From: Pseudomonas beijingensis
GTDB taxonomy: Bacteria > Pseudomonadota > Gammaproteobacteria > Pseudomonadales > Pseudomonadaceae
DNA: 64,000 nt
Direction of reading: 5' to 3'
Assembly (NCBI RefSeq): GCF_030687295.1
Contig: NZ_CP117425.1
Span: 1,864,001 to 1,928,000 of the forward strand
This document shows positions 9,164 to 17,343 of this stretch, one piece after another. The position numbers were made by a program, and so were the translations under genes. The notes below the pieces were generated by a model. It was not told where the DNA came from, did not search any database, and saw nothing but the letters and a program-made list of their open reading frames with translations. How positions within the stretch are numbered: the first letter of the stretch is position 1; each line of letters starts with the position of its first letter.

Positions 9164-9819
9164 TGGTGAATCTGGAAGCTTTCCTCGGACTGTTGCCCTT
9201 GCTGTTGAAAGGCGCAATGAATGCGCTGGAAATCGCCCTCTGCACCTTAGTGCTGGCCAGTGCGGGTGGTCTGGTGCTGGCGGTTTTACTGACGTTCAGC
9301 CGATCGCGACTGGTACACGGCGCGATCGCCTGTTTCATCGAATGGATGCGCAACGTGCCCGCGCTGGCGCACCTGTTTCTGATCTACTTTGGGCTGTCCT
9401 ACCTGGGCATCAATTTGCCCGCGTGGCTGGCGGCCATCGTCGGCTTGAGCCTGGTAGGCAGCGCAGTGCTGGCCGATACTTTCCGAGCTGGCTTGCAATC
9501 GCTGCACGTCGGCCAGCATGAAGCCGGGCAGGCCATCGGCCTGCACCGTATGCAAATTCTGCGCTACATCCTCTTGCCCCAGGCCCTGCGCGTTGCGTTG
9601 CCGGCGTATGCCAACTACGTCACGCAACTGATCAAGGACACGTCCATCGCCTCGGCCATTGCCGTGCCGGAAATCATGTTCCTGGCACGCAATCTGGTGA
9701 CATCCACGTTCCAGACCTCGCTGATTTATCTGGCGGTGATGTGCATCTATGCGGCGATGATCCTGCCAATTGGCGTGGGCTTCATCCGACTTGAACGTCA
9801 TCTGGGGGCGGCGCGATGA
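9163..9819 (+). CDS. Amino-acid ABC transporter permease (first)
   Basis: This 218-residue inner-membrane permease of the HisM/GlnP type has about five hydrophobic segments. The cytoplasmic coupling loop is EAGQAIGLHRMQILRYILLP, the EAA motif that contacts the ATPase. The N-terminal segment MRNVPALAHLFLIYF is typical of polar amino-acid permeases. The ATG shares a base with the ATPase stop, and the gene overlaps the next permease by four bases (ATGA). It pairs with that permease to form a heterodimeric channel. Confidence 0.9.
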   Translation: MVNLEAFLGLLPLLLKGAMNALEIALCTLVLASAGGLVLAVLLTFSRSRLVHGAIACFIEWMRNVPALAHLFLIYFGLSYLGINLPAWLAAIVGLSLVGSAVLADTFRAGLQSLHVGQHEAGQAIGLHRMQILRYILLPQALRVALPAYANYVTQLIKDTSIASAIAVPEIMFLARNLVTSTFQTSLIYLAVMCIYAAMILPIGVGFIRLERHLGAAR

Positions 9820-10499
9820 TCAGTTTTTTCCAGCAATACCCGGAATACTGGAGCGACTGGATCGCTCGCCTGCTACTCGGCGCACGGGTCAGCGCCGAGT
9901 TGTCCCTGACAGGCTTCGCCCTGGCGGCGATGTTGGGCGCGTTACTGGCCTGGGCGATGAAGAGCCCCAGCGTATTGCTCAAGCGTCTGGCGGTGTGCTT
10001 CATCCAGGGGATGCGTGCGGTGCCGCTCCTGGCGTTGCTGCTGGCGCTGTATTTCACCTTGCCCAGCCTCGGGCTGACGCTGTCCGGTTACTGGGCCGGA
10101 GCCATCGGTTTGGGCTTGCAGGGCTCGGCCTACGTCGCGGAAATCCTGCGCGGTGGACTGGATTCCTTGCATCGAGGCCAACGTGAGGCGGCCATCGCCA
10201 CGGGCCTGACGCCGTTGCAAGCCTTCACCGCCGTGATCTTTCCGCAAGCCATTCGCGGCATGTTGCCGCCGTTGCTCAATGCCTACGTGTCGATTCTGAA
10301 GGACAGCTCCCTGTGCGCCTTGATCGCCACCGATGAGTTGATGCTGGCGGCCCGGGCCATCGCGTCCGAATCCTTTTTGCCGATGCATATTTTCCTGCTG
10401 GTGGGGCTGTTCTATTTCGTCATCGCTTTCCCTCTTTCTCTATTGTCGCGAGTGCTGGAAGTACGATTTTCTCGCGGACGCAAAACCATTCGAGGTTGA
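9816..10499 (+). CDS. Amino-acid ABC transporter permease (second)
   Basis: The 227-residue partner permease has the same layout: five to six hydrophobic helices, the GMRAVPLLALLLALYF segment, and EAA loop REAAIATGLTPLQAFTAVIFP. It overlaps the preceding permease by four bases and is followed after four bases by the amidase ATG. The import system and the catabolic enzymes are therefore one transcription unit. Confidence 0.9.
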   Translation: MISFFQQYPEYWSDWIARLLLGARVSAELSLTGFALAAMLGALLAWAMKSPSVLLKRLAVCFIQGMRAVPLLALLLALYFTLPSLGLTLSGYWAGAIGLGLQGSAYVAEILRGGLDSLHRGQREAAIATGLTPLQAFTAVIFPQAIRGMLPPLLNAYVSILKDSSLCALIATDELMLAARAIASESFLPMHIFLLVGLFYFVIAFPLSLLSRVLEVRFSRGRKTIRG

Positions 10500-10503
10500 A
10501 CAC

Positions 10504-11931
10504 ATGAACATCATGGATCGAACCGCTTCCCACAGTATTGGCCAGTTGCGGCAAGCGCTGGAGTCCGGAGCGCTCACGAGCGAGTCCCTGGTTTGCGCGC
10601 AACTGGAGCGGATCGAGCGCTTCAACGGTCAACTCAATGCTTATGTCGAGGCCTACCCCCAGCGCGCGCTCGGTGCCGCCATCGCGGCCGATCGGCAGCG
10701 GGCTGCCGGTGTCAACCTGGGGCCATTGCATGGCATTCCAGTTGCGATCAAGGATTTGTTCGAGATCGACGGCAAGGCCATAACCGGTGGTTCGCTGGCA
10801 CAGAAGCCGCGTATCTCGCGGCTCACCGCCACGGCAGTGCAGCGACTGGAGCGCGCTGGGGCGATCATCATGGGCAAGACTCACACTGTTGAATTCGCTT
10901 TCGGAGGATGGGGCACCAATGCCGTTATGGGCACGCCGTGGAACCCATGGGACCGCGACGTCCATCGTGCTCCAGGTGGTTCCAGCAGTGGTTCAGCGGT
11001 GGCCGTGGCCGGCGGGTTGGCAAGCGCGGCATTGGGCACCGACACCGGTGGCTCGGTGCGGATTCCTGCGGGCATGTGTGGTCTGGTTGGTTTGAAAACC
11101 ACGCGTGGGTTGATTAGCCGTCACGGTTTGATTGAATTGTGTCCATCGCTGGATTCGGTGGGGCCGATTACGCACACCGTCGAAGACGCCGCGTGGATGC
11201 TTGACGCGCTGCTGGGGCCGGACCCGCTGGATCCGGTCTCGGCCAAGTCGCCAGTGTTCAGCGCCGCGGCAGGCTTGAATCTTCCGGTGGTCGGTCTGCG
11301 CATCTGGGTATTGCCACAGACCGAACGCGTACACATCGCGCCTGGCGTATTGGCAGCCTATGACCGGGGGCTTGAGCAATTGGCCGCGCTGGGCATGCAT
11401 CTGGTCGAACAACCGCTACCGACTTCGCTGGAGCAGTGCATGCGCGTTGCCGGTGGCCTCATGAGTGCCGAAGGCTACGCCAGCCTTGGCAGCCTGTTCG
11501 AACGCGATGATCTGCGCTTCGATCCTCATGTGCAGCGTCGGGTGCTGAGCGGACGCGCCGTCGACGCGGCGGCTTATATCAACTTGCACAACCAGCGACG
11601 CGTTGCCCGTCGAGCCATGGAAGAGGCCATGTCCAATGTCGATGCCTGTGCGTTTCCGACCAACGCCATTGGCAGTGTGCCGTTGAATCAGGTCGATGAG
11701 GACGGTACGCCGCTGGCCTTACTCGGGCGTTTCGCCAACCTGCTCAATCTCTGCTCAGTGGCGCTGCCGACGGGCTTCGACGAGCAACGTATGCCGGTTT
11801 CGATGCAGATCGTCGGGCGTGCTTTCGCTGAACCATTGATCCTGCGGATCGCCCATGCCTACCAGCAAGTCAGTGATTGGCACCTACGGCGGCCTGTGGG
11901 TTGGGACCTGTCTGACAGGGTGGTGGCGTAA
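10504..11931 (+). CDS. Amidase (amidase signature family)
   Basis: The 475-residue enzyme belongs to the amidase signature superfamily. The Ser-cisSer-Lys triad is visible: Lys83 in AIKDLF, cis-Ser near 160 in GGSSSGS, and nucleophile Ser184 in DTGGSVRIPAG, with the family's usual spacing. It hydrolyses a carboxamide to acid plus ammonia; the substrate is unknown. It is not GatA: no gatB or gatC is nearby and it sits in a transport/catabolic operon. It overlaps the next gene (ATG at 11931). It probably acts in the cytoplasm on the imported compound before or after deamination by the DadA-like enzyme. Confidence 0.87.
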   Translation: MNIMDRTASHSIGQLRQALESGALTSESLVCAQLERIERFNGQLNAYVEAYPQRALGAAIAADRQRAAGVNLGPLHGIPVAIKDLFEIDGKAITGGSLAQKPRISRLTATAVQRLERAGAIIMGKTHTVEFAFGGWGTNAVMGTPWNPWDRDVHRAPGGSSSGSAVAVAGGLASAALGTDTGGSVRIPAGMCGLVGLKTTRGLISRHGLIELCPSLDSVGPITHTVEDAAWMLDALLGPDPLDPVSAKSPVFSAAAGLNLPVVGLRIWVLPQTERVHIAPGVLAAYDRGLEQLAALGMHLVEQPLPTSLEQCMRVAGGLMSAEGYASLGSLFERDDLRFDPHVQRRVLSGRAVDAAAYINLHNQRRVARRAMEEAMSNVDACAFPTNAIGSVPLNQVDEDGTPLALLGRFANLLNLCSVALPTGFDEQRMPVSMQIVGRAFAEPLILRIAHAYQQVSDWHLRRPVGWDLSDRVVA

Positions 11932-13163
11932 TGGAAATCTGTGTCGTCGGCGCTGGCATCGTCGGGTTGAGCAGTGCCTGGTTTTTACACAAGGCCGGTC
12001 ATAACGTCACCGTTATCGATCGTGCGGGGGAGGCCGGCATGGGGGCCAGTGCGGCCAATGGAGCGCAATTGAGTTACAGCTATGTGCAACCGCTGGCTGA
12101 TCCCTCTCTGTTGCCGGGCATTCCGAAAATGCTGTTGGCGCGCAACGGGCCGCTGAAGTTTTCGCCGCAATGGAGCGTGGAACAATGGCGCTGGTGTGTG
12201 GAGTTTCTCGCGGCCTGCCGTACGTCCATTTCGCGCCAGACCACTGTCGAGTTGCTGGAACTGGCGCATGAAAGTCGGCTGGCGCTGGACGCCTTCATCA
12301 GTCAGGAAAAGGTGCAATGCGATTTCGCCCGCACCGGAAAACTGGTTCTGTACCCCGATGCTGAAAGCCTGCGCAAGGCCAGCGAGCAGGTGAAGTTCCA
12401 GGCCGCCCAAGGCGCCAGGCCACAAAAAATAGTGAGTCCCGCCGAAGCCCTGTCGATCGAACCTGCACTTGAGGGCTATAAGAAGGCGTTTCACGGCGCG
12501 ATCCATACCGACAGCGAATGCGCGGTCGATGGGCGCAAGCTTTGTCAGGAGCTTGCGCGGTTATTGAGCAAGCAGGGTGTGCGCTTTCTGCTTGACAGTG
12601 AGGTTGCCGCTTTCCGACGTGAACGCGGGCGTATCACCGCGTTGGAGATTCACCACGCCATCGAAGGCCCAGGTCTTTTAGGGACGCAAGCGGTCGTGCT
12701 GGCGGCGGGTGCTTACAGTGCGGGGTTGTTATCAGCGTTCGGTGTGCGCATGCCGGTCTACCCGCTCAAGGGATACAGCATTACGTTGCCGATCACTGAT
12801 TCGATGAATGCACCGACGGTCAGCGTGACTGACATGCGGCGTAAAACGGTGTTCGCCCGGATCGGTGATCGCTTACGCGTCGCGGGGATGGTCGAGTTGT
12901 GTGGGCTGGATGCGTCAATTCCTATTAAGCGTATCGAACAACTGAAAGCCTCGACTCAGGCATTGTTCGGTTTTGGCTGGAACGCCGATGATTGTCAGCC
13001 CTGGACCGGTTGGCGTCCTGCGACCCCCACCGGGCGGCCGATTCTGGCCGTCAGTGGTTGTGACAACCTGTACGTCAATTGCGGCCAGGGTGCGCTGGGC
13101 ATGACCTTGGCGTTCGGTAGTGCCCAGCGTCTGGTCCGGTTGATCGACGGCACGGCGCCTTAG
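11931..13163 (+). CDS. DadA-like FAD-dependent D-amino-acid dehydrogenase
   Basis: This 410-residue FAD oxidoreductase of the DAO/DadA family opens with the dinucleotide-binding motif VVGAGIVGLSSAWFL at residues 4-18. It also shows VVLAAGAYSAGLLSAFG, YPLKGYSITLP and the C-terminal GWRPATPTGRPILA with NCGQGALGMTLAFG that closes the FAD site in DadA. It should oxidise a D-amino acid or a secondary amine to an imino acid and pass electrons to the respiratory chain. It overlaps the amidase by one base. The RidA gene downstream would hydrolyse the imine product. It is not necessarily dadA itself, which is normally with dadX. Confidence 0.87.
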   Translation: MEICVVGAGIVGLSSAWFLHKAGHNVTVIDRAGEAGMGASAANGAQLSYSYVQPLADPSLLPGIPKMLLARNGPLKFSPQWSVEQWRWCVEFLAACRTSISRQTTVELLELAHESRLALDAFISQEKVQCDFARTGKLVLYPDAESLRKASEQVKFQAAQGARPQKIVSPAEALSIEPALEGYKKAFHGAIHTDSECAVDGRKLCQELARLLSKQGVRFLLDSEVAAFRRERGRITALEIHHAIEGPGLLGTQAVVLAAGAYSAGLLSAFGVRMPVYPLKGYSITLPITDSMNAPTVSVTDMRRKTVFARIGDRLRVAGMVELCGLDASIPIKRIEQLKASTQALFGFGWNADDCQPWTGWRPATPTGRPILAVSGCDNLYVNCGQGALGMTLAFGSAQRLVRLIDGTAP

Positions 13164-13189
13164 CTTTCTCAATTCATGGAGTAAAACCG

Positions 13190-13558
13190 ATGGCAACGAT
13201 TCAACGTTTTCAGAGCAACGCGCGGATGTCCGGGATGGTCAGTCACGGCGACTTGCTCTACCTGTCCGGCCAGGTGCCCACTGATCTGCAGGTTGGCATC
13301 GAAGAGCAGACGCAGCAGGTGCTGGCCAAGATCGATGCGCTGTTGTCGCTGGCGGGCAGCGACAAGGGGAAGCTTTTGAGCGCGCAGATCTGGCTCAAAG
13401 ACATTGATCGTGATTTCGCGCTGATGAATTCGGTGTGGGACGCCTGGCTGCCAGCGGATAGTGCTCCGGCACGGGCCACTGTTCAGGCACGTCTGGCGCG
13501 GCCTGAGGTGCTGGTGGAGATTATGGTTGTAGCGGTGAGATCTGCTTCTGGTGTTTGA
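13190..13558 (+). CDS. RidA-family enamine/imine deaminase
   Basis: The 122-residue protein of the RidA/YjgF family contains the segments HGDLLYLSGQVPTDL and ARATVQARLARPEVLVEI; the arginine of the latter binds the substrate carboxylate. It hydrolyses reactive 2-imino acids to keto acids and ammonia. The ATG at 13190 follows a ggag-type site. It is the last gene of the transporter-amidase-dehydrogenase operon, where the DadA-like enzyme would release such an imine. The arrangement recalls the dguABC D-glutamate operon of P. aeruginosa, though here an amidase and full ABC transporter are included. Confidence 0.88.
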   Translation: MATIQRFQSNARMSGMVSHGDLLYLSGQVPTDLQVGIEEQTQQVLAKIDALLSLAGSDKGKLLSAQIWLKDIDRDFALMNSVWDAWLPADSAPARATVQARLARPEVLVEIMVVAVRSASGV

Positions 13559-13595
13559 GAGGGGCGGGGCGACTCATTCTTTCAGGCACAAAAAA

Positions 13596-13621
13596 GGCAC
13601 TTGCGATAATCGCTAAGTGCC
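13596..13621 (-). terminator. Hairpin with A run, terminator reading leftward
   Basis: The stem ggcactt...aagtgcc with an inner gcga/tcgc extension is preceded on the plus strand by six A, so the T run follows the stem on the minus strand. The neighbouring genes are on the plus strand. It may also insulate ridA from the toxin-antitoxin pair by hairpin alone. Confidence 0.45.
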
Positions 13622-13686
13622 TGAACCACAGGAAGGTTGCCTGGATGATAAACGTGGAAGCATCCGACCAGCGCGTCTTGCATGTC

Positions 13687-13705
13687 TATACGGCCATGCC
13701 GTATA
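13687..13705. promoter_or_regulatory. Operator-like palindrome upstream of toxin-antitoxin genes
   Basis: The perfect inverted repeat tatacggc-cat-gccgtata ends nine bases before the toxin ATG at 13715. Type II toxin-antitoxin operons are normally repressed by the antitoxin bound to such a palindrome overlapping the promoter, and the downstream antitoxin has an HTH domain. Confidence 0.6.
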
Positions 13706-13714
13706 TTTTTGGCA

Positions 13715-14032
13715 ATGTATACGATCATCGAAACCGAAATTTTCAAGCGTTACGCTGAATCGATATGGCGTGATGACGAGCGTCAGGAGTTCATCACCTG
13801 GTTGGCTGCAAACCCGTTGGCTGGCGATGTGATTCCCGGCTGCGGTGGGTTGCGCAAGGTGCGCTGGTCTCGTGGCGGGATGGGTAAGCGTGGTGGTACG
13901 CGGGTTATCTACTACAACGCGCTTCCTGAAGGCCACATCTGGTTGCTGATAGCCTACGCCAAGGCGAAGTTCGACAACCTGCCGACCGCTTTCCTGAATC
14001 AATTGAAAGAGGAGATCAGTAATGGATCATGA
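13715..14032 (+). CDS. RelE/HigB-type toxin
   Basis: The 105-residue protein begins MYTIIETEIFKRYAE at 13715. It has the RelE/HigB-fold core LRKVRWSRGGMGKRGGTRVIYYN and ends with LIAYAKAKFDNLPTAFLNQLKEEI, as in toxins that cleave ribosome-bound mRNA or related ParE-like relatives. The toxin gene comes first and overlaps the antitoxin by 11 bases, the order typical of higBA and the NadS-type pairs. An upstream in-frame start at 13682 lies within the operator-like palindrome and was not chosen. Confidence 0.82.
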   Translation: MYTIIETEIFKRYAESIWRDDERQEFITWLAANPLAGDVIPGCGGLRKVRWSRGGMGKRGGTRVIYYNALPEGHIWLLIAYAKAKFDNLPTAFLNQLKEEISNGS

Positions 14033-14306
14033 AATGGAGAACTTTCAGAAAGACTTGTTGGCTTCGGTACGCCAAATGAAAGCTGGCAAGGCGGCACGCA
14101 CAACCGAGGTGACGCTTTCGGCTGCGGCTGAGGCCAGGGCTAAAGTCGGTGTATCTCAAAGTGCATTTGCAGAGCTGCTGGGAGTCAGCCTGCGTACCTT
14201 GCAGGATTGGGAGCAAGGTCGTCGGCGACCTGCCGGTGCGGCGCAGACCCTATTAAGGGTTGCAAGCCAGCACCCTGAAGCACTGCGAGACCTTCAGGCC
14301 ATCTGA
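14022..14306 (+). CDS. HTH antitoxin (HigA/NadS-like)
   Basis: The 94-residue protein carries a C-terminal XRE-type helix-turn-helix (VGVSQSAFAELLGVSLRTLQ then DWEQGRRRP). The N-terminal helix would wrap the toxin. A gaggag site precedes the ATG at 14022, within the toxin gene's end. It should neutralise the upstream toxin and repress the operon through the palindrome at 13687. No other gene is coupled to it. Confidence 0.85.
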   Translation: MDHEMENFQKDLLASVRQMKAGKAARTTEVTLSAAAEARAKVGVSQSAFAELLGVSLRTLQDWEQGRRRPAGAAQTLLRVASQHPEALRDLQAI

Positions 14307-14341
14307 CACTGAATTGCGTCGCCAATAGCAACCGTTACCAA

Positions 14342-14881
14342 TCAACGTATCGGAACGATTTTCCCGCTTCTCTCTCCATGGAGCGCCGTCACCGACAAAT
14401 TGCCGGTGGCGGCCTTTTTTATGTACTCACTCCACCAAATAATCATCGGACGCCGGCGCTCAATGTAGTCAGCTCAGTTGTACGCGCTTCGGACTTCGTC
14501 TTTATCAACGTGGGCGAGTGCGACTTCAATCAACTCAGGATCCCATCCATGTTCGTTGAGGATGGTGCTGGCCATTGATCGCAGACCGTGGCTGACCAAC
14601 CGATCCTGGAAACCCATACGCTTTAAGGCCATATTAGCGGTTTGGCTGTTTGCGTGGGTACGCGGATTTCTATCTGCCGGAAACACATGTTCCCGGTGGC
14701 CGCTGTAGGGCTTGAGTGTCTCTAGCAGCGCGAGCGTCTGCTCGCTCAGCGGAATGGGGTGCGCACGGCGTTTTTTCATGCGCTCCTTTGGTATGGTCCA
14801 GATGCGTTTGTCGAAGTCTATTTCTGCCCAGGTCCTCCCGGCAGCCTCGGCAGGGCGGGTCATGGTGTGCAGTAATACCAA
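14342..14881 (-). pseudogene. Truncated P4-type tyrosine integrase (C-terminal remnant)
   Basis: The minus-strand frame from 14881 encodes the catalytic C-terminal part of a P4-like integrase (TMTRPAEAAGRTWAEIDFDK, then HGLRSMASTILNEHGWDPEL, HVDKDEVRSAYN). It aligns closely with the integrase next to ssrA at 49,981-51,266. All residues before LHTMTRP are missing; homology stops abruptly near 14,877, where the 46-bp repeat region begins. A TGA at 14,474 replaces an arginine codon, after which the reading continues in frame (ADYIERRRPMIIWWSEYIKKAATG). It is a dead relic of an earlier or tandem element inserted at the same site. Confidence 0.85.
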
Positions 14882-14944
14882 AACGAGCGGAACTCAAAAT
14901 TCGTCTGCGGAAGCCAATGGCCCTGAAACCCTTGGTTTCACTGA

Positions 14945-14990
14945 ATTTCAGGCACAAAAAAAGACGTCCGTGGACGTCTTTAGATGATGA
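14945..14990. repeat. Left copy of 46-bp direct repeat (candidate attL)
   Basis: The segment is identical base for base with 51,372-51,417 and contains the ssrA terminator hairpin (gacgtccgtggacgtc). Weaker similarity extends leftward to caatggccctgaaaccc at 14,915. To the right, ggccggggtaatctgaac resembles the ssrA 3' end with deletions. It marks the left boundary of the island. Confidence 0.8.
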
Positions 14991-15060
14991 GGCCGGGGTA
15001 ATCTGAACTGATCGTGTATCTAGCTGATTTTGAGTAATAAATTGGGTAAGATTTTTTTGA

Positions 15061-15080
15061 TGGAATACGTTATGGAATAC
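15061..15080 (+). promoter_or_regulatory. Paired TGGAATAC boxes, candidate integrase arm sites (left)
   Basis: Two direct copies of tggaatac, 12 bases start to start, lie 70 bases inside the left 46-bp repeat. The same pair with the same period occurs inside the right repeat (51,286-51,305). This is the pattern expected for integrase arm-binding sites. Confidence 0.5.
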
Positions 15081-15272
15081 CACTGAGCGCGCTGTGTTTG
15101 TGTAACAATAATGGCTACGATGGCATGCTCGCAAGAGGGCACCATTATCTCCCAAGGTACGTCGCCTAGAAGGACCCATTGTCGGTAGCAACCGATCCGT
15201 ATCTGACGTTTGCCAAAGGTAGAAAACGGTCAGAAGCGGGCATTTGACAGAAAGTACGCGATGACGAAATTT

Positions 15273-15479
15273 TTACTGTGGCTCCAATTCTGACCATAAA
15301 CCTCTGCGCCCAATGCCGGCCATTACTGTTCCGTAGTCTTCAAAATTACAGACATTCACCTCAGCCTGGCTCGTCCACGTTGCTTCACATTCTTCGCATA
15401 CCCACAGCGAAAGTCGTGTAGAGCGGACCCGCATTGCTCGAACGTAACCTTGGCCGCACCTTTGGCATTCAATCAGCAT
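15273..15479 (-). CDS. Small zinc-ribbon-like protein
   Basis: The 68-residue ORF has CQRCGQGY near the start and CEECEATW around residue 30, two CxxC pairs that could hold one zinc ion. Nothing else identifies it. The ATG at 15479 has no strong ribosome-binding site. It stands alone just inside the island's left end, 430 bases from the next gene. Confidence 0.45.
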   Translation of the reverse strand: MLIECQRCGQGYVRAMRVRSTRLSLWVCEECEATWTSQAEVNVCNFEDYGTVMAGIGRRGLWSELEPQ

Positions 15480-15909
15480 GTAAATAATAATCTCTGACAG
15501 GACTTAGGTGTAGTCTAATCCTATCGACCGCTTGTGGCCGTTTTCAGCCCTTCGCGACAGGCAGAAATCGGCCAAAAGCAGTCGGATGTGTCGCAAGCGA
15601 TTTAGCTCTGCCGTGAGGAAGACGCATTTAGGGTCGTCCGAATTCCTCTTAGGTGGCATCCCACCACCGGCTTTACAAAAATTTCCTTTCGGCAGGCCAT
15701 TGCTTAAAAAGCACTTACAATAAGTACATGGCAGTATCCACCTAGCAGAGCTACCCATCTGCTAGGTGAGTCTATGGCATTTCCCTTGTAATAATATTTC
15801 GGCAGGGATTGCCTTCTACTGTGATATCCGCACAAAAGACGCAATAGGAGGAGCGATGCCAGCTGAGGTAATAACTTTTTGTGAGGACGGTCGTGTTTGT
15901 TTTGTCAAA
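15480..15909. other. Intergenic with a palindromic repeat copy
   Basis: The stretch includes a copy (about 15,525-15,590) of the dispersed palindromic element with tggccg...ggcaggcagaaatcggcca-type arms. A plus-strand frame at 15,766-15,993 runs into the 3' end of the neighbouring gene on the opposite strand and shows no family signal. No other gene is seen. Confidence 0.45.
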
Positions 15910-17343
15910 CTATCTCCACTTGAGTTTTATATATGGAAGATTTGGTGTGTCATAGTCCCAAGCGCCATCATTAAAAATCCAGTCATCACCTAGGCTAACT
16001 TTGCTAGCATGCTTGTAAATTTTAAGTTGCGATAGTAATACGAACCACTCGCTCTTGCAGGGCACTACAGAGCGGAACCATTGATGGTGCAAAGTTGAGA
16101 GTTTATGTTCAATTTCTTGAATTGTAAGTTTTAGTTCGGTCTCGGCTATACATTCGACTGCATATCCGACGCAGGCATAATCAATTGTTGACCAATTTAA
16201 TTCATGTAGAGATCTACGTTCGTTGCTCGTGCCAAATCGCCAATTGACCCATTTCTCATGTAGTCCTTGCCAGAGAGAAAGACGAACGTTCTCGGGAGCA
16301 GTTTTATGAAATTCTTTAAGAAGGGCTGACACCGCTTGTCTCTCTACGCAAGTACGCAAACCTCCATCAGAAATGATATTTAGATGTTTAATAAACGCTG
16401 GTTGTATTGATGTACTGCCATTCGCAAGAACCTTTGCTATAGTTGAATGAAGGTGCGCAGATCTTCGTGGAGAACTAACCAACATAGCTAATGCTGAGGA
16501 CCACTCATGTGGGGTTTGGCTTAACTTCTGAAGAAAGGCGGTAGCGTCATATTGCTCAGATGATAATTCTTGCGCTTTTGGTGAGAGAATTTTTAGTAAA
16601 GTTGCAAATTGAATTAAAGAGTTTTTTGTATTGGTTCCGATTTTTAAGCTTTGGTTCAGAGTTAGAAGTTCCTGTTGCTGTAAAGCTATGATAACTTGGT
16701 GTTGACTAGATATGGCTTCCTCTAGTGTGTCTGGGGAATATGTGCTCAAAATATCAGTAACTTGCATCTGGAAGATAGTAGGTTGTGGAAAGCTCAAGCT
16801 CCTAAGCGCGGCATCCATGGCGACCCAGTCCTTGGAACGCTCCGCATCTCTTAATTGAGGCCATTCGAGCGAAGCTGTTTCATAATTCGGGATCGCCAGC
16901 CCAGCTAGTAGTTTTGAAAGAGATCGCAGTAGCGCATCGCTAATTATTATTTCGCTCGGTAAGTCCTTCCAAAATGACTCTTCTTTTTGACAAAACTGCG
17001 CAACCAATAATAAAGATGTCAAAATTGAATCGTTAGGATCTTCTTTATGAGTCCATTCTTTCAGTGTTCGTTTAAACCACGCAAACATGGCTATCCATTT
17101 TTGAAATTGCTCGGGTGTAGGTTCTATTTGATTTAGGATGTAGTTAAAAATTGAGTTGAAGTCCTCGATAAACTCGTGAGTCAGTTCTTCTAGAGTATCG
17201 TAATCATAGAAAAGAGCGTTAAGAGATTTTTTTCCTAGTAGAGTGATGGCGTTTAATAGTTTTACTGGAGGTGCCTCGTTGCAGGTCATCGGGCAAACGG
17301 TTATGGCGTTCAAAATTTTGTTATCGTCCCTTAAATTTTGCAT
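15910..17343 (-). CDS. Unrecognised protein, second gene of a two-gene operon
   Basis: The 477-residue protein is unknown to me. I chose the ATG at 17343 because it follows a strong aaggagg site; the frame is open to 17376. It is rich in leucine and helices (long amphipathic segments such as LTLNQSLKIGTNTKNSLIQF), with no visible nucleotide-binding, nuclease or membrane motif. A C-terminal cluster (ALRSLSFPQ, HKTAPENVRLSLWQGL) is not diagnostic. It overlaps the upstream gene by 13 bases, so the two products probably work together. The base composition is AT-rich compared with the core genome, which points to horizontal acquisition. Confidence 0.75.
   Translation of the reverse strand: MQNLRDDNKILNAITVCPMTCNEAPPVKLLNAITLLGKKSLNALFYDYDTLEELTHEFIEDFNSIFNYILNQIEPTPEQFQKWIAMFAWFKRTLKEWTHKEDPNDSILTSLLLVAQFCQKEESFWKDLPSEIIISDALLRSLSKLLAGLAIPNYETASLEWPQLRDAERSKDWVAMDAALRSLSFPQPTIFQMQVTDILSTYSPDTLEEAISSQHQVIIALQQQELLTLNQSLKIGTNTKNSLIQFATLLKILSPKAQELSSEQYDATAFLQKLSQTPHEWSSALAMLVSSPRRSAHLHSTIAKVLANGSTSIQPAFIKHLNIISDGGLRTCVERQAVSALLKEFHKTAPENVRLSLWQGLHEKWVNWRFGTSNERRSLHELNWSTIDYACVGYAVECIAETELKLTIQEIEHKLSTLHHQWFRSVVPCKSEWFVLLSQLKIYKHASKVSLGDDWIFNDGAWDYDTPNLPYIKLKWR

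Noticed and set aside
15766..15993. 75-residue plus-strand ORF
   Set aside because: It runs into the 3' end of the opposite-strand gene, has no start site and no similarity to anything known to me.
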